This document shows, piece after piece, positions 1-9,868 of a DNA stretch of 64,000 nucleotides. Position 1 is the first letter of the stretch; each line of letters begins with the position of its first letter. Under the pieces are notes generated by a model. That model had not been told where the DNA came from. It saw nothing but the letters and a program-made list of their open reading frames with translations, and made no database searches. Made by a program: the position numbers and the translations under genes. The stretch comes from Ascarosepion bandense (Eukaryota > Mollusca > Cephalopoda > Sepiida > Sepiidae), in assembly GCA_037127315.1 (NCBI GenBank), contig JBBBDQ010001294.1:1826001-1890000 (forward strand), read 5' to 3'.

Positions 1-114
1 CAGTTCAGCTGGGTTTCAATCCTGGCTAGAAGCAATAGGATGTCTAACCGCACTGATGAGCTGTGATACAGCAAAACAGATCTGACTGCGGATGATTATA
101 TATATATGTTATTT
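1..114 (+). repeat. SINE-like tail fragment
   Basis: The first 40 bases resemble the B-box part of a tRNA-derived SINE (GGGTTTCAATCCTGG). They are followed by a motif about a TGATACAGCAAAACAGATCTG core that recurs at 35341-35375. That recurrence marks a dispersed repeat. The left edge is cut by the window. Confidence 0.4.
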
Positions 115-552
115 GATCAATTTCTATTTTATACTATCCTTTCATTATCTATTCACTCTTTCTCTTTTCTTCTTCTATGTGCCATGCTTCACTCAACATT
201 AGTGATCATCGCTCTCCACAATTTCCTTTTCTTTGCAGCTTTTATTAAATTTCACTGTGTCTCCTAAATCCTGTTCTGCTATCCATTTACACAACCTTGT
301 CAAGTAGTTTTTGCACTATTATTTTCTTCTGTCCATCTTATCTTCAATATGTTCTGTGAGTATAAAATTTTACAAGCCTTCTATCCTCATTAGGTGCACC
401 AGTAGTTTCAGCTTTCTCATTTTGATGTTACATATATCTGATCTTTTATTTGTCATTTTCCCTAAAACTTTGTTGTTGCTTAAATATTCAATTCATGGTA
501 TTCCCAGCATCCTTCTATAGAATGATAATTCTCTTGCTTCGAGTCTCTTCTT

Positions 553-991
553 GTTTGTTTGTTTGTTTCAAGGTTTAACAACCTATCAATCCTTATGGGA
601 TCATTTAAGGTCATAACCAATGATTTTGGGTAAGGTTATTTTTATTTTTACAACATTTTTCTTTTCGAGTATCAAGATTCATTGGGATTTGTTTTTAAGA
701 GCAGGGTCCCCAAGTCCTACCCTTGTTATTTAACCCATAACTGGCCGGTAGGGACAGATTAATATCTTTCTCAAGGGTATCACTGCTTAAGTGAATGCAG
801 AGTATTCAACTGGAATTTGAACTTGGCTCACCGATTTCTCTTTCCACTGCACCACAACGCACATCCGTCACTATACACTTACAGCACCTGGTATTCCCAA
901 GCAGTCACCCATCTAAGTACTGACCAGGCTCATGTTGCTTAACTTTGGTGATCGAGCGAGAACTGATGTATTCAACGTGATAGGCCGTAAG
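553..991 (-). mobile_element. Complete composite SINE with 5S rRNA head
   Basis: On the minus strand this 439-bp insertion has three parts. First is a full-length 5S rRNA-like head (about 992-877). Second is a tRNA-like SINE body (about 868-710) shared with the other SINEs of the window, with A box TGGTGCAGTGG (844-854) and a B-box-like AGTTCAAATTCC (812-823). Third is an unrelated tail of about 150 bp ending in a CAAA repeat. A perfect 13-bp direct repeat, CGAGTCTCTTCTT on the plus strand, flanks it at 540-552 and 992-1004. That is the mark of LINE-mediated retroposition of the whole composite as one unit. The canonical SINEs here lack the 5S head and end in CTGACTGACT instead. It carries two kinds of internal pol III promoter in series. 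Confidence 0.9.
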
Positions 992-992
992 C
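877..992 (-). pseudogene. 5S rRNA-derived SINE head
   Basis: The minus strand reads as 5S rRNA from the 5' GCTTACGGCC to the 3' GGTGCTGTAAG. It keeps the A-box AAGTTAAGCAAC (934-945) and the C-box region GATGGGTGACTGCTTGGGA (895-913). Length is about 116 nt against the usual 120. Substitutions are scattered and some stem pairs are lost, so it is not a functional ribosomal gene. It sits directly inside the 13-bp target duplication and is the 5' end of the retroposed element, not a separate insertion. Confidence 0.9.
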
Positions 993-1125
993 GAGTCTCT
1001 TCTTCATCTGTGATAAGATTGTACACTGCCATATGGGATGACTAATACTCTTTCTCTTTTACTATCTAAAATTGTCTCCTTATCTCTTTCTCACTTTTCC
1101 TTGATTGTTCCAACTCTGCTGAAGG

Positions 1126-1472
1126 ATGACTTGAGCTCGACCATTTTAACAATTCTTCTGCTTACTTAGCTTAACTTCAGGATCAGAAAAAGAAAACAGA
1201 CATACATAAAAAGCATTGGGTATTTTGTTTCACCATAGTTTCTAATATAAAGAAACGATAAACAAATTCTTTTGTATGCTTCTTCTAGAATTATTTACAT
1301 CTGAACACAGACACATAATACACTACAATATACATCACCAGACAATCTTTGAAATTCCATTGAGGTAAGATTGCAACATTTTAGAAATTTTTCCTGGTTG
1401 CATTATAATGATTTTTATCCTTACTTCCCCTAACTTCTTGACCAAAAAGGAAAGGAAGAGACATTAAAAAAA
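1126..1472. other. Unassigned; partial duplicate of 1798-1960
   Basis: AT-rich sequence with no gene seen. The stretch from about 1222 (TTTTGTTTCACCATAG) resembles 1801-1935, just beyond the intervening LINE tail. The two may be copies of one unrecognised repeat. Confidence 0.35.
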
Positions 1473-1797
1473 TTTTTTTTTTTTTAATCATTTCACCCCG
1501 AGCAAGGCAGAAACACCACTGATGTGCAAGGGGTTACATAAATGTAAAAAGATTAATTAGAAAAGAGTGTGGAGTACAAGCTAGTTAGAAAGGAACAATA
1601 GAAAGCTGAGAAAGCAGGTGCAATGACAGATACATAGGCGGAGAGAAAGTGAAGGTTATACAGGGGAGGGGAGAGAGTGGTTAGTAGATGAGTATTAACT
1701 TTGCATTTAAATTTCTGGAGGTTGTAGCCATCAGGAAAGCAAGAATACGGGAGTGAGTTCCACAGGCGGGAAGTGCGAGAGAGGAAGCTGCAGGAGT
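1473..1797 (-). mobile_element. Jockey/CR1-like LINE, 3' end
   Basis: The minus strand begins in the last coding segment (about 'SRTSRLWNSL...YNLQ') and runs through the 3' UTR to a 3' poly-A, seen as T at 1473-1485. The 3' end (GCCTTGCTCGGGGTGAAATGATT before the A run) is shared with 3000-3045, 14265-14310, 41955-41978 and 60560-60593. This identifies one LINE family present at least seven times in the window. The copy is severely 5'-truncated, as usual for target-primed reverse transcription. Confidence 0.8.
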
Positions 1798-2134
1798 ATT
1801 TTTTTGTTTCACTATAGTTTATATATAAAAAAAGAGAATAAATGGTCTGTTTTAGAAACCCAAGTTTTCATATACTTCTTCTTTGCTTACATAATAAAAC
1901 ACAATCATTTATGATACACCAACATGCGACTTTTTAAATTCAGTAAGATCAAAGTAAATCCATTTTCATAGCACTGTCTAAGAAGCCAGATGCAAACGAA
2001 TTCAAACTCCACTGGACAATCAACCTAAAATAGGACAAGAACAGGGCAGTTTTTTAAAGACAGTGGAACATATAATGCAATAGTTATACATAGAATTAAA
2101 TCAGAAAGAACAACACAAAGGTAGAAAGATATAA
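1798..2134. other. Unassigned AT-rich sequence
   Basis: No gene or element identified beyond the similarity of its first 150 bases to 1222-1360. Confidence 0.3.
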
Positions 2135-3045
2135 AGTTCACAGCTGATATGATGTGGAAAGACTACATTGAATCTATTGCCAAGTTAGCTGCTAAGAAAT
2201 TTGTTTCATGTTGTCATGCAAAACAATTTTTTTCTCCAGAATATATCTTACATATCTAAATCTACTATTCATCAATGCTTAGAATATGGCTGCCACATAT
2301 GGTCTGGAACTCCCATTATACATCTAGTGCTCCTTGATAAAATCCAAAGAAGAATCAACAATATTATGGGTTCTGATCTGACATCTAGGCTTCAGTCACT
2401 TTCCCACCATTGTAAAGTTACCTCCCTATGCTTTTCCTATGAATACTTGTGGTAGAGTGGATATCAGCTTGAAATTCGTTGCATTCACTTGCATGCAAAT
2501 ACCCTTGGGAAAGGTATTAATCCATTTCTTCCCTCCAGTTATGGGTTAAATATCATTACAGATTGGGTTCTCTAGCTTTAGCTGGTAACCAGTCTACCAC
2601 AGAAAGTAATGGCAACCTACTGCGGGATAATTTTCTGCCCAGTCAGTCATGTCTCTTTTGAGACATGATTTCCCAAGCATGTATTACGTATGGCACTTAA
2701 CTGACTGACTTTCATGGTACTTCTGTATGGTACCTAGATATTTTGAATTTAAGTGCCGTCCTAGATTGGTGTCAAGATCTCATTAATTTACAGTTGAGCT
2801 GGTTAGATGAAACCATAAATTGTGTGCCAACAGCTTCTTTTCTCAAATTTCTCACTTGTGGAACTCCCTTTCGACTCCAGGATTTCCAGCCAACTTTAAT
2901 CTGCTATATATAAATGCAATGCCGGTCATTCTCTACTGTTCTCCTGATTACTCTTTCCTCTTCCCAATTATTTTTGTTCATAATTCTTGCACACCCGGTA
3001 ACCCCTTGTAGCTTTACTGCCTTGCATGAGGTGATATCAATTAAA
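2135..3045 (+). mobile_element. Jockey/CR1-like LINE C-terminus, split by SINE
   Basis: Bases 2135-2448 encode the region after the reverse transcriptase (recognisable pieces 'YIESIAK', 'CLEYGCHIWSGTP', 'LDKIQRRI'). The coding sequence resumes at about 2712 and continues through 'WNSLSTPGFPANFNL' to the 3' UTR, which ends TTGCATGAGGTGATATCAATTAAAA. Stops and frameshifts make it a pseudogene. A SINE (2449-2711) is nested in it. The catalytic RT motifs lie upstream and are absent. Confidence 0.8.
2449..2711 (+). mobile_element. tRNA-derived SINE (CTGACTGACT-ended)
   Basis: A copy of the main SINE family. It has a short A-box region, the CCCTTGGGAAAGGTATTAAT body, TTATGGGTTAAATA, TCTACCACAGAAAG and the CTGACTGACT terminus. 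Its extreme 5' end and B box are shortened relative to the copy at 33310. It lies inside the LINE at 2135-3045 and shares a short ACTT repeat at both borders. Confidence 0.85.
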
Positions 3046-3051
3046 AAAATA

Positions 3052-3865
3052 TATCTATATTTTATAGATTATGCAAAAGCATTTAAATAAGATATGGCAC
3101 ACAGAAATGTTTACACTATTGGAAAAACTTGATTTAATTGGAAAAGATATTCGAATAATCCAGAACTCATGCTGGGAGCAAACCACCTGCATTTGAAGAG
3201 AAAATACACCCAAATATAACAAGTCTAGTCTTTTCAGTAGAATTATTCAAACATTACAGTAAAGCAGTCCTGAGAGAATAAGAAGTTCTACTATGATTCA
3301 GTTATTGGTGGTCACAGTTTTAACAACATAAGAGAGGAAGATTATAGTGATGATAACAGACACTGAAAGGAAACTACAGGAACTCCTACAGAAGAAATCA
3401 AGAAAAGTAAGCAGAAAGGACTAAATATCAGTCATACGAAGATAAAATATTTTGCTATAAGCAAAAGAAACAGCAAAAAGAAAAGAGTACTAGCCTGTAA
3501 TGCAATCTCACTCCTGGTATATGTTGGTGAATACACAGATGAAGAAGATTCTTTAGGCAACAGAAATGTAGTTCTACAGAAGGATGCTGAGAATACCATG
3601 GACTGAACATGGGAGTAACAAGGAGGTTTTAGTGAAAATGTAAACATGAAGGATACTTTTACTTAAAATCAAAACAAGTCAATTCAAATTTTGAGAACAC
3701 ATGCTGAAGAAAGATGGTTTGAAAAATTTGACTATCATAGGGAAAGAATGACAGAAGAAAGCAGTAAATGGCATAACAAGCTTGTGTTAAATGGTTTTCA
3801 GAACAGAGATTAAGAGTGATAGCAAAAATACAGATTTTACTAAGAGCGACAAAAGATATGAATAT
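3052..3865 (+). mobile_element. RTE-like LINE fragment
   Basis: Translated pieces start with 'FIDYAKAF', which is reverse transcriptase motif A in RTE-like LINEs. They continue past the palm domain ('KGLNIS.TKIKYFAISKRNS') to the C-terminal region around 3570-3830. Many frameshifts and stops are present, and motif A is broken by a stop directly after YAKAFK. It matches the antisense copy at 11515-12655. Downstream it runs into AATA-rich simple sequence. Confidence 0.75.
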
Positions 3866-3999
3866 ATATAAATAAATACAATAATAAATAACAAATAAAT
3901 ACAATAATAAATAATAACTAAATATAATAAAATAATAAATCAAGACAATAATAATTAATAAATATATATAATAATAAATAATAAATAAATATAATCTAA
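3866..3999. repeat. AATA/ATA-rich simple repeat, left part
   Basis: Imperfect AATA, ATAAT and ACAATAAT units. The same sequence type resumes at 4732-4945, so the array was probably one block before the Helitron entered. Confidence 0.8.
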
Positions 4000-4731
4000 T
4001 CTAAACTTATTTATAAATGGAACTTAGTCTCTGTGTGTGTGTGTGTCTGTGTGTGTATCCATTACCTGTAGACTCTGAAACAGCTGAACCGATTTTCTTG
4101 AAAATTTACACAGTTGTACTATAAGCGTCTGCGAGTGTTCTTAGCTAAGTTTTGTGTTGAGGTACCACTAATAAATATCGAAAATCGATAATCAAAACAA
4201 TTGGGTTATAGAAGGAGTATTCCGATTTTAATCAAATTTGATACACTCATTGACAAAGGCATAAGAAATGATATTCACAAGTTTCAAGGTTGCAGTTTTT
4301 ACAATAGTGCAGAAAATTGATAATATATATATATATACAAGGCAAGATGTTTGTGTGTGTGTGTCTGTTTATCTGCCTGTATGTCAGTATTCTTTTCAGC
4401 CCTTTTATCTTAGTTTTTGCTTCAGGTTTGGCCTCTAAGTGGGTATAATTGTAGTTCTTAGTCTCAGCCATGATATCATTTACTCAGAGGACTTATTTAG
4501 CCTTCAAAATTCAGTTTACGACAAAAAAGACTTATTTGATATTGATACCAGGAAATCAAAATTTGACTTATATCCATTTATTTTTTTTTTCAGTCTACGG
4601 TTTCGCTTTAACTGAAGACAACTATTGCTCTTTAGCCTTTCGTGCCAATGTTTAAAGAGTCTGAGCTCCAGGACCATGGATTAGTTTTAAAGCTTTCATT
4701 ACACCCGAGCAACGCCGGGCTATACTGCTAG
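4000..4731 (+). mobile_element. Non-autonomous Helitron
   Basis: The element begins with TC (TCTAAACTTATTTATAAATGG). An early segment reads GCTGAACCGATTTTC, which resembles the 5' region of many animal Helitrons. It ends in CTAG (4728-4731, matching CTRR) just after a CCCGAGCAACGCCGGG hairpin. There are no terminal inverted repeats and no target duplication. The 3' flank begins with T, as expected for insertion between A and T. No Rep/helicase frame is present, so it depends on another copy. A shortened relative is at 15828-16206. Confidence 0.8.
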
Positions 4732-4991
4732 TAATAAATAATACATAAATACAAAAATAAATAGAATAATAAATAAATAAAATAATAAATAATAAATATA
4801 ATAATAAATAATAAATAATTACAAAAATAAATATAATAATAAATATAATAATAAATAATAAATAGATACAATAAAAAATAATAAATAAATATAATAATAA
4901 ATAAATAGATAAATACAATAACAAATAAATATAATTATTAATAAAGTCTGATCAGAATTAGTTGCAGTATAAACCTTTATTATAATAGAGA

Positions 4992-5033
<42 letters not shown>
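4732..5033. repeat. AATA-rich repeat, then TA microsatellite
   Basis: Bases 4732-4945 continue the simple repeat of 3866-3999. A (TA)n tract fills about 4986-5033 after a short unique piece. Confidence 0.85.
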
Positions 5034-5035
<2 letters not shown>

Positions 5036-5261
5036 TTCACTGTTTAACGACATAATTACTGAAAAAAAATAAGCCACTGTTAAAGAGCAATACACAGCAA
5101 GAGCTTTCATAACCGGTGAGAAAGTTTAATATGTGGAAGTAAAGAGAATAAACTAAGCTGACACTGCCTTGCTATTGGGTTCTAATAGACTCACGCTGTC
5201 TTACTATTATTGTCTCTCTTTCCATGAGCGTGACAGGAGGTATATATATATATATATATAT

Positions 5262-5535
5262 AGTGGCTTGCAAAAGTCTACACCCCCTTTGAAAATTTAT
5301 ATATTTTGTAAAATTTAACAGGGAACAACACATTTTTTCAATTCCAATGATTGTTAAAAAATAAGTAGATATTTTTCTGAGTTATATGATTTTAAGAATC
5401 CGTGTGAAATTTTTAAAATGTAATTTTTATATCAAATGAAAGTGTGATGGATCTGCTTATTATTTAACAATCATTGGAATTGAAAAAATATGTTGTTTCC
5501 TGTTGAATTATACAAAATATACAAATTTTCATGTA
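5262..5535 (+). mobile_element. Foldback MITE with Tc1-type left end
   Basis: The left end AGTGGCTTGCAAAAGTCTAC resembles Tc1-like termini next to TA. Inverted arms of about 70 bp follow: 5290-5360, with TTCAATTCCAATGATTGTT, pairs with 5465-5535, AACAATCATTGGAATTGAA. The matching right terminal repeat is missing, replaced by AT-rich sequence. No transposase is present. Confidence 0.7.
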
Positions 5536-6150
5536 CATATATATTTATACATACAGACAAATAAATGAAGATAGATCTTTATTATAGTTGAGAAGATATT
5601 TATAGGGATAGCAACTCATAGCTGAGGATACGTGTCTACCAGGGTGAATAGCTAATCTCCATTGCAGACATCTGCTGAGGTGCTGTCTTTACAATATTTA
5701 CATTGTTGTTATCATTTTTGTTGCTATATTTTGGCTGTTGTACACTCCAAGTTTCTTCTGGTAATTGGAATTTTGAACTGAACCCTTATTTCACTCACCG
5801 AGATAGATCATTCTTGTTCCATGATGTTGTAGAGCAGCTGACAACGCTCTCAAAGATGGAACTGTCTCAGGACCAAAATGGCTATATAAATAAAAATTAA
5901 TAGCATTCAAGAATTCGGAGTGTCATTGACGATTATTATCGGACTGTGCTCTCTGTGACTTAACCTCTCCTTTCTTTCTAATTATTGTTGTTTTGTCTTA
6001 TCTGTGTTTGTCTTGTTTGTACTTAATATCTATTAGCATGGATATTGTGCTGTAGATATTTCAGTACACATCCCTATATCATGTTGCCACCTCGGTGATA
6101 CAACACATAAATTATACATCTTCAAGATATCTCAGTATTAGTTATTTCCC
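5536..6150. other. Unassigned sequence
   Basis: Mixed-composition DNA without a recognisable gene. A short frame at 5703-5900 has no family resemblance. The phrase around 5576-5600 (CTTTATTATAGTTGAGAAGATAT) resembles 4972-4998, hinting at a repeat. Confidence 0.3.
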
Positions 6151-6284
6151 TATAACTCTACTTTTAGATTTTTTTTTTACCACTTCTGCTGTAGCCAGAT
6201 ATTGAACTCACAACCCTTTGGGTCAAGTCACTAGATCTGACCAACACTTTTATTATAAAGGACACATGGCTTGGTGGGTAAAAG
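6151..6284 (-). mobile_element. tRNA-like SINE fragment (third type)
   Basis: The minus strand contains GACTTGACCCAAAGGGTTGTGAGTTCAATATCTGGC, split here as a GAGTTCAATATCTGG B-box-like core preceded by a spacer shared with 12755-12805. It is a piece of a SINE-like repeat different from the CTGACTGACT family. Confidence 0.45.
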
Positions 6285-6760
6285 TGTTGGTTGGAAACAA
6301 AGAAAAGAGTACTGGACTGTTATGTGTTGTCTGTCCCTCAATATGGCAGCAAATTCTGGACAATCTCATCAAAGATAAGGAAAAAACTAAAAGCAATAGA
6401 AATGCGGTTCTATAAAAGGATGCTGAGGATGTCATGGGCCAAACATGTGAGCAACAATGAGATTTGGGAGATGATGGAAATGAAAAGGAAACTTATACTT
6501 AACATCAGGAAAAGATAGTCGAAATTACTGCAACTTGTAATGAGGAAGGAGAGCTTTGAGAATCTGATACTAACAGGGAAAGAGAGACAGGTGAAAGCAA
6601 CGTGTGATATACTTAATAGACTTGAGCAGATGGATAGAGGAGCAGGGTCTGGGTGAGGTAACAGAAGTGGTGTTAAGAGTTACAAGGGATAGGGAGATGT
6701 GGTTTGCTATGATCAGCTACGTCCTGAAGGGTCACGTCACATTGAATAAGATAGGCTAAA
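6285..6760 (+). mobile_element. RTE-like LINE C-terminal fragment
   Basis: Two overlapping open frames together read as the end of an RTE-like polyprotein: 'KKRVLDCYVLSV..YGS..WTIS', 'IEMRFYKRMLRMSWAKHVSN', 'LILNIRKR', then 'MRKESFENLILTGK'. The fragment is interrupted by stops and lacks the reverse transcriptase domain. It aligns in content with 11515-11960 (minus strand). Confidence 0.75.
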
Positions 6761-7199
6761 CAAAATTTGCTGAAAACCTAAAATGAAGAAGCTGAAGCTT
6801 CTGATTTATTACAGGAATGTCAGACTTCAGAGGAAAGGAGCCATCAATGGTTTTCTTGTTAGAGACCCCACAAGCCAAAATCATATTCTCTGCTTCCATT
6901 GATGAAGAAAGAAAAAAAAATGCAGATTCCTTCTCAAGTTATCTCCTCAAGGCCAACAGCATCATTTTTTCATGATTATCCTCTCATGTTCGTGCACTTC
7001 TTCCAGCAGAAATCTCTAGAAATAAAGGCATAGATGGTATGCAAGGATGCAGATGATGCTGTCGTTGTCATCATTAAGTTAAGTCCAAGTGCCATCCTTT
7101 CAATTGCAATATTTGGCAAAACTCAATCCCCTGGGAATGAAGTGAAGTATGTTGATAAGTAAACAGAGAGGATAAGAAACACAGGCATATATTTTTTTG
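6761..7199. other. Unassigned sequence
   Basis: No gene seen. This is intermediate-composition DNA between an RTE fragment and microsatellites. Confidence 0.3.
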
Positions 7200-7221
7200 T
7201 TCCCATGTACATATATACAAC

Positions 7222-7258
<37 letters not shown>

Positions 7259-7314
7259 GATAAACATTCTTCTGTTTCTTATGTGCATACACATAATTGC
7301 AGAGATGTTCATCT

Positions 7315-7359
<45 letters not shown>

Positions 7360-7440
7360 CACACATATGCATGTATGTATGTATATATATATATATATAC
7401 ACATATTCACAGATATGTGTATATGTATTATTATACCCAC
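7200..7440. repeat. Compound TA / CA microsatellites
   Basis: (TA)n at about 7228-7256, (CA)n at 7317-7347 and further (TA)n to 7400. The long open frames across here are low-complexity products of the repeats, not genes. Confidence 0.9.
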
Positions 7441-7511
7441 ATGTGTCTATATATATAGATAGATAGATAGATAGAATAGATAGATAGATATGAATAGAAG
7501 ATAGATAGAAT

Positions 7512-7544
<33 letters not shown>

Positions 7545-7555
7545 GAAGAGACGGC

Positions 7556-7596
<41 letters not shown>

Positions 7597-7607
7597 GAAG
7601 AGACGGC

Positions 7608-7644
<37 letters not shown>

Positions 7645-7655
7645 GAAGAGACGGC

Positions 7656-7688
<33 letters not shown>

Positions 7689-7726
7689 GAAGAGAGGATA
7701 GATAGATAGATAGATAGATAATGAAG

Positions 7727-7761
<35 letters not shown>

Positions 7762-7770
7762 AGAGACGGC

Positions 7771-7801
<31 letters not shown>

Positions 7802-7802
7802 T
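7441..7802 (+). repeat. (GATA)n array with AATGAAGAGACGGCAT spacers
   Basis: Blocks of GATA are separated by a conserved non-repetitive spacer AATGAAGAGACGGCAT, seen at about 7542, 7592 and 7642, with shortened forms later. The same compound unit lies on the opposite strand at 47326-47590. Reverse-strand frames read as 'LSIY' repeats and are not real proteins. Confidence 0.95.
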
Positions 7803-7949
7803 GATATGATGTATGAAATATTTATATAACTGCTTACCCACAGATAGATAGATATGAACAGACTTAGATAGATAATATATATGTACAGAAAAACTATATA
7901 AAGAGAGAATGAAAATGAGAGAGTACAAGAAATATATGCATCTATATAT

Positions 7950-8158
7950 ATGTGTGTGTGTGTGTGTGTGAGTCGAAAAAATATAAAATGGCAATAAATT
8001 ACCCATCGCACTTTGTACAACAGAAATTTAAGGAAATATATACAAAAGAAATATATATATATAACTGTGTGTGTTATATGTGCATGTGTATGTGTGCTTG
8101 TGTGTGTGATTGCATATATATGTATGCATATATATATGTATATATGCAGAATTATATA

Positions 8159-8199
<41 letters not shown>

Positions 8200-8205
8200 A
8201 TGTGT
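7950..8205. repeat. TG-rich microsatellites
   Basis: (TG)n at about 7951-7970 and 8163-8199, with degenerate ATATGTAT sequence between them. Confidence 0.9.
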
Positions 8206-8217
8206 GTATATGCTAAT

Positions 8218-8465
8218 CTTCCATTTTCTAAAACAAACCTTTGTCTCTTAAATCTTTCTATCTCTAAAACTATCTGCCTTTCCTATACAAGTCTTTCTTT
8301 TTCTAAAACAAAACTCTCTCTCGTATACAAATATTTCTTTCTCACAGACAAAAACCTTTCTCATATACAAAGTTTTCTTTCTCTATAATCAACCTTATTT
8401 TCCTATACAAGTCTTTCTTTCTCTAAAACAAACTTCTCTCTCCCATACAAATCTCTTTTCTTAAA
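8218..8465 (+). repeat. Pyrimidine-rich minisatellite
   Basis: About five degenerate units of about 45 bp of the type CTTTCTCTAAAACAAACTT followed by CTCTCCTATACAAAT. A second block of the same unit lies at 9085-9215. Confidence 0.75.
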
Positions 8466-8664
8466 TATTTTATATTTCTCTCACTTTCATTGAACTATAC
8501 ATACTATTTTTCAAATATAAAATTATTTTCTGTTTTTCTTTCATCTCCACCCTCAAGCCAACTTTCAAAATCATCTACTCTCTTTGTTATCTTGTTAGAA
8601 TCTAGACATCCATCTTCAAAATTATTTTTTTCTTTCATTTACCAGTGATTTCTCCCTAAAATCT

Positions 8665-8712
<48 letters not shown>

Positions 8713-9214
8713 AATCATATCTTTCTCTTTATCTTCAAATACCTTCCTGATTATTGTCTTTGAATATTGCCACTAAAAACATTTTCTTTAATTAACCATT
8801 TTCTCTTTTCTTCTCTCTCTCCTTAGTAAATGGTTTACTCAAGCATGTCACTATCTCCCCTGTAGCATCAATAGTCAATGGGTTATTATAGCTTTTTAAA
8901 AAAATATATTTAATATAACTTAAAATTCTTTAAAAAATGTTACATTGTGGAAAGTTGAATAATCAAGGTTTTTGGAAATTCATTTTAAGCACTTATAGAA
9001 GAAAACTGAAACTCCTTTCTTACAATCAAGTTAACATTGTATAGAATCCGACTCTCAACTTTATGTATATTGTCTGCTTCCTACTCTACAAATATTTGTC
9101 TCTCTTACACAAATCTTTATTTCTTTTATACAAATTTTTCTTTAAAACAAACTTCTCTCCTGTACAAATCTGTCTTTCTTTAAAACAAATCTCTCTCACT
9201 TACACAAATATTTT
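8466..9214. repeat. CT-rich tract and second minisatellite block
   Basis: It contains a (CT)n run at about 8671-8711, AT-rich unassigned sequence, and from 9085 a second block of TACAAAT/CTTTCTTTAAAACAAA units. No gene is seen. Confidence 0.65.
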
Positions 9215-9600
9215 GAATCAATGACATAAAACTCCACATGGTCTCTTGTAAGATGTGAGCTCTGAGAAGAGGATTTGTTTAGGGAGGCAAATGTTTGGTA
9301 TTTGGGCAAGATGTCTGGCCCATCATAGTTGGTAATGAGCTATGATTGTTTCTAGGTTCTCCATGTTTGTGCAGTAAGTTCATTACTAGTGTTCTGTCCT
9401 TTCATATGTTAAACATGGGTTGACAAAGTTTCATTTGATGAAATTTTTCAAATTGTGGATGTCCTTTTGGTAGAGTGATCAGGTCTCACAGGTGTACAAA
9501 ACAGCTCAGTAGACCATCTGCTTGGTGATTTTTTTGTTAGCCCAGGATTGCCAAAAACTCTTTTTAAGTACTTTGTGTACACAATGTCATTTCCTGAGGA
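9215..9600 (-). mobile_element. LINE C-terminal relic (other family)
   Basis: The minus strand retains words common at the end of a LINE polyprotein: 'AVLYTCETWSLYQKDIHNL' and then 'YDGPDILPKYQ' followed by a segment like 'LNKSSSQSSHLTRDH'. Frames are broken throughout. This wording differs from the RTE-like and Jockey/CR1-like copies here, so it is probably a third LINE family. It is assigned by resemblance only. Confidence 0.55.
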
Positions 9601-9764
9601 ATCACTGACTTACAAAGCAGTAAAGAGAAATAATCTAATGTGACACTATCTCCAGCGGGTATATTTTCTTTTGTTTGGTTTAATACAACAGAGAAAGAAA
9701 TTAATATTAGTAGTATTATTAGTTGTGCTCTATTGTAATTTGCAATGTGAGCTTATGTAAAAAA

Positions 9765-9868
9765 CTATTTTAATACTATCATATACTTGTAAAATCTGGG
9801 GAATAGAAAAATTAGCTATTTTAATACTATCATGTACTTGTAAAATCCGGGGAATAGATAAATTAGCT
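9765..9868 (+). repeat. 51-bp tandem duplication
   Basis: Two near-identical 51-bp units starting CTATTTTAATACTATCAT at 9765 and 9816. They differ by a few substitutions. Confidence 0.9.

Larger units (their letters stand above)
115..1125 (-). mobile_element. RTE-like LINE fragment, split by a SINE
   Basis: Read on the minus strand, this is the C-terminal part of an RTE-like LINE polyprotein. The block that becomes 'MLRI...' after the reverse transcriptase domain is recognisable because it matches the copies at 3052-3865, 6285-6760 and 11515-12655. The reading frame is destroyed by stops and indels, so no protein is made. The element is interrupted by a SINE at 553-991. LINE sequence resumes on the far side at the expected residue, as shown by the uninterrupted relative around 11885-11940. 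The fragment is a 5'- and 3'-truncated relic. Family placement rests on resemblance of the translated pieces only. Confidence 0.7.

Noticed and set aside
877..992. Functional 5S rRNA gene
   Set aside because: Scattered substitutions, no tandem 5S cluster, and a position as the 5' part of a retroposed SINE inside its target duplication.
7100..8020. 306-codon antisense frame across microsatellites
   Set aside because: The protein is mostly LSIY and CVCV runs generated by GATA and TG repeats.
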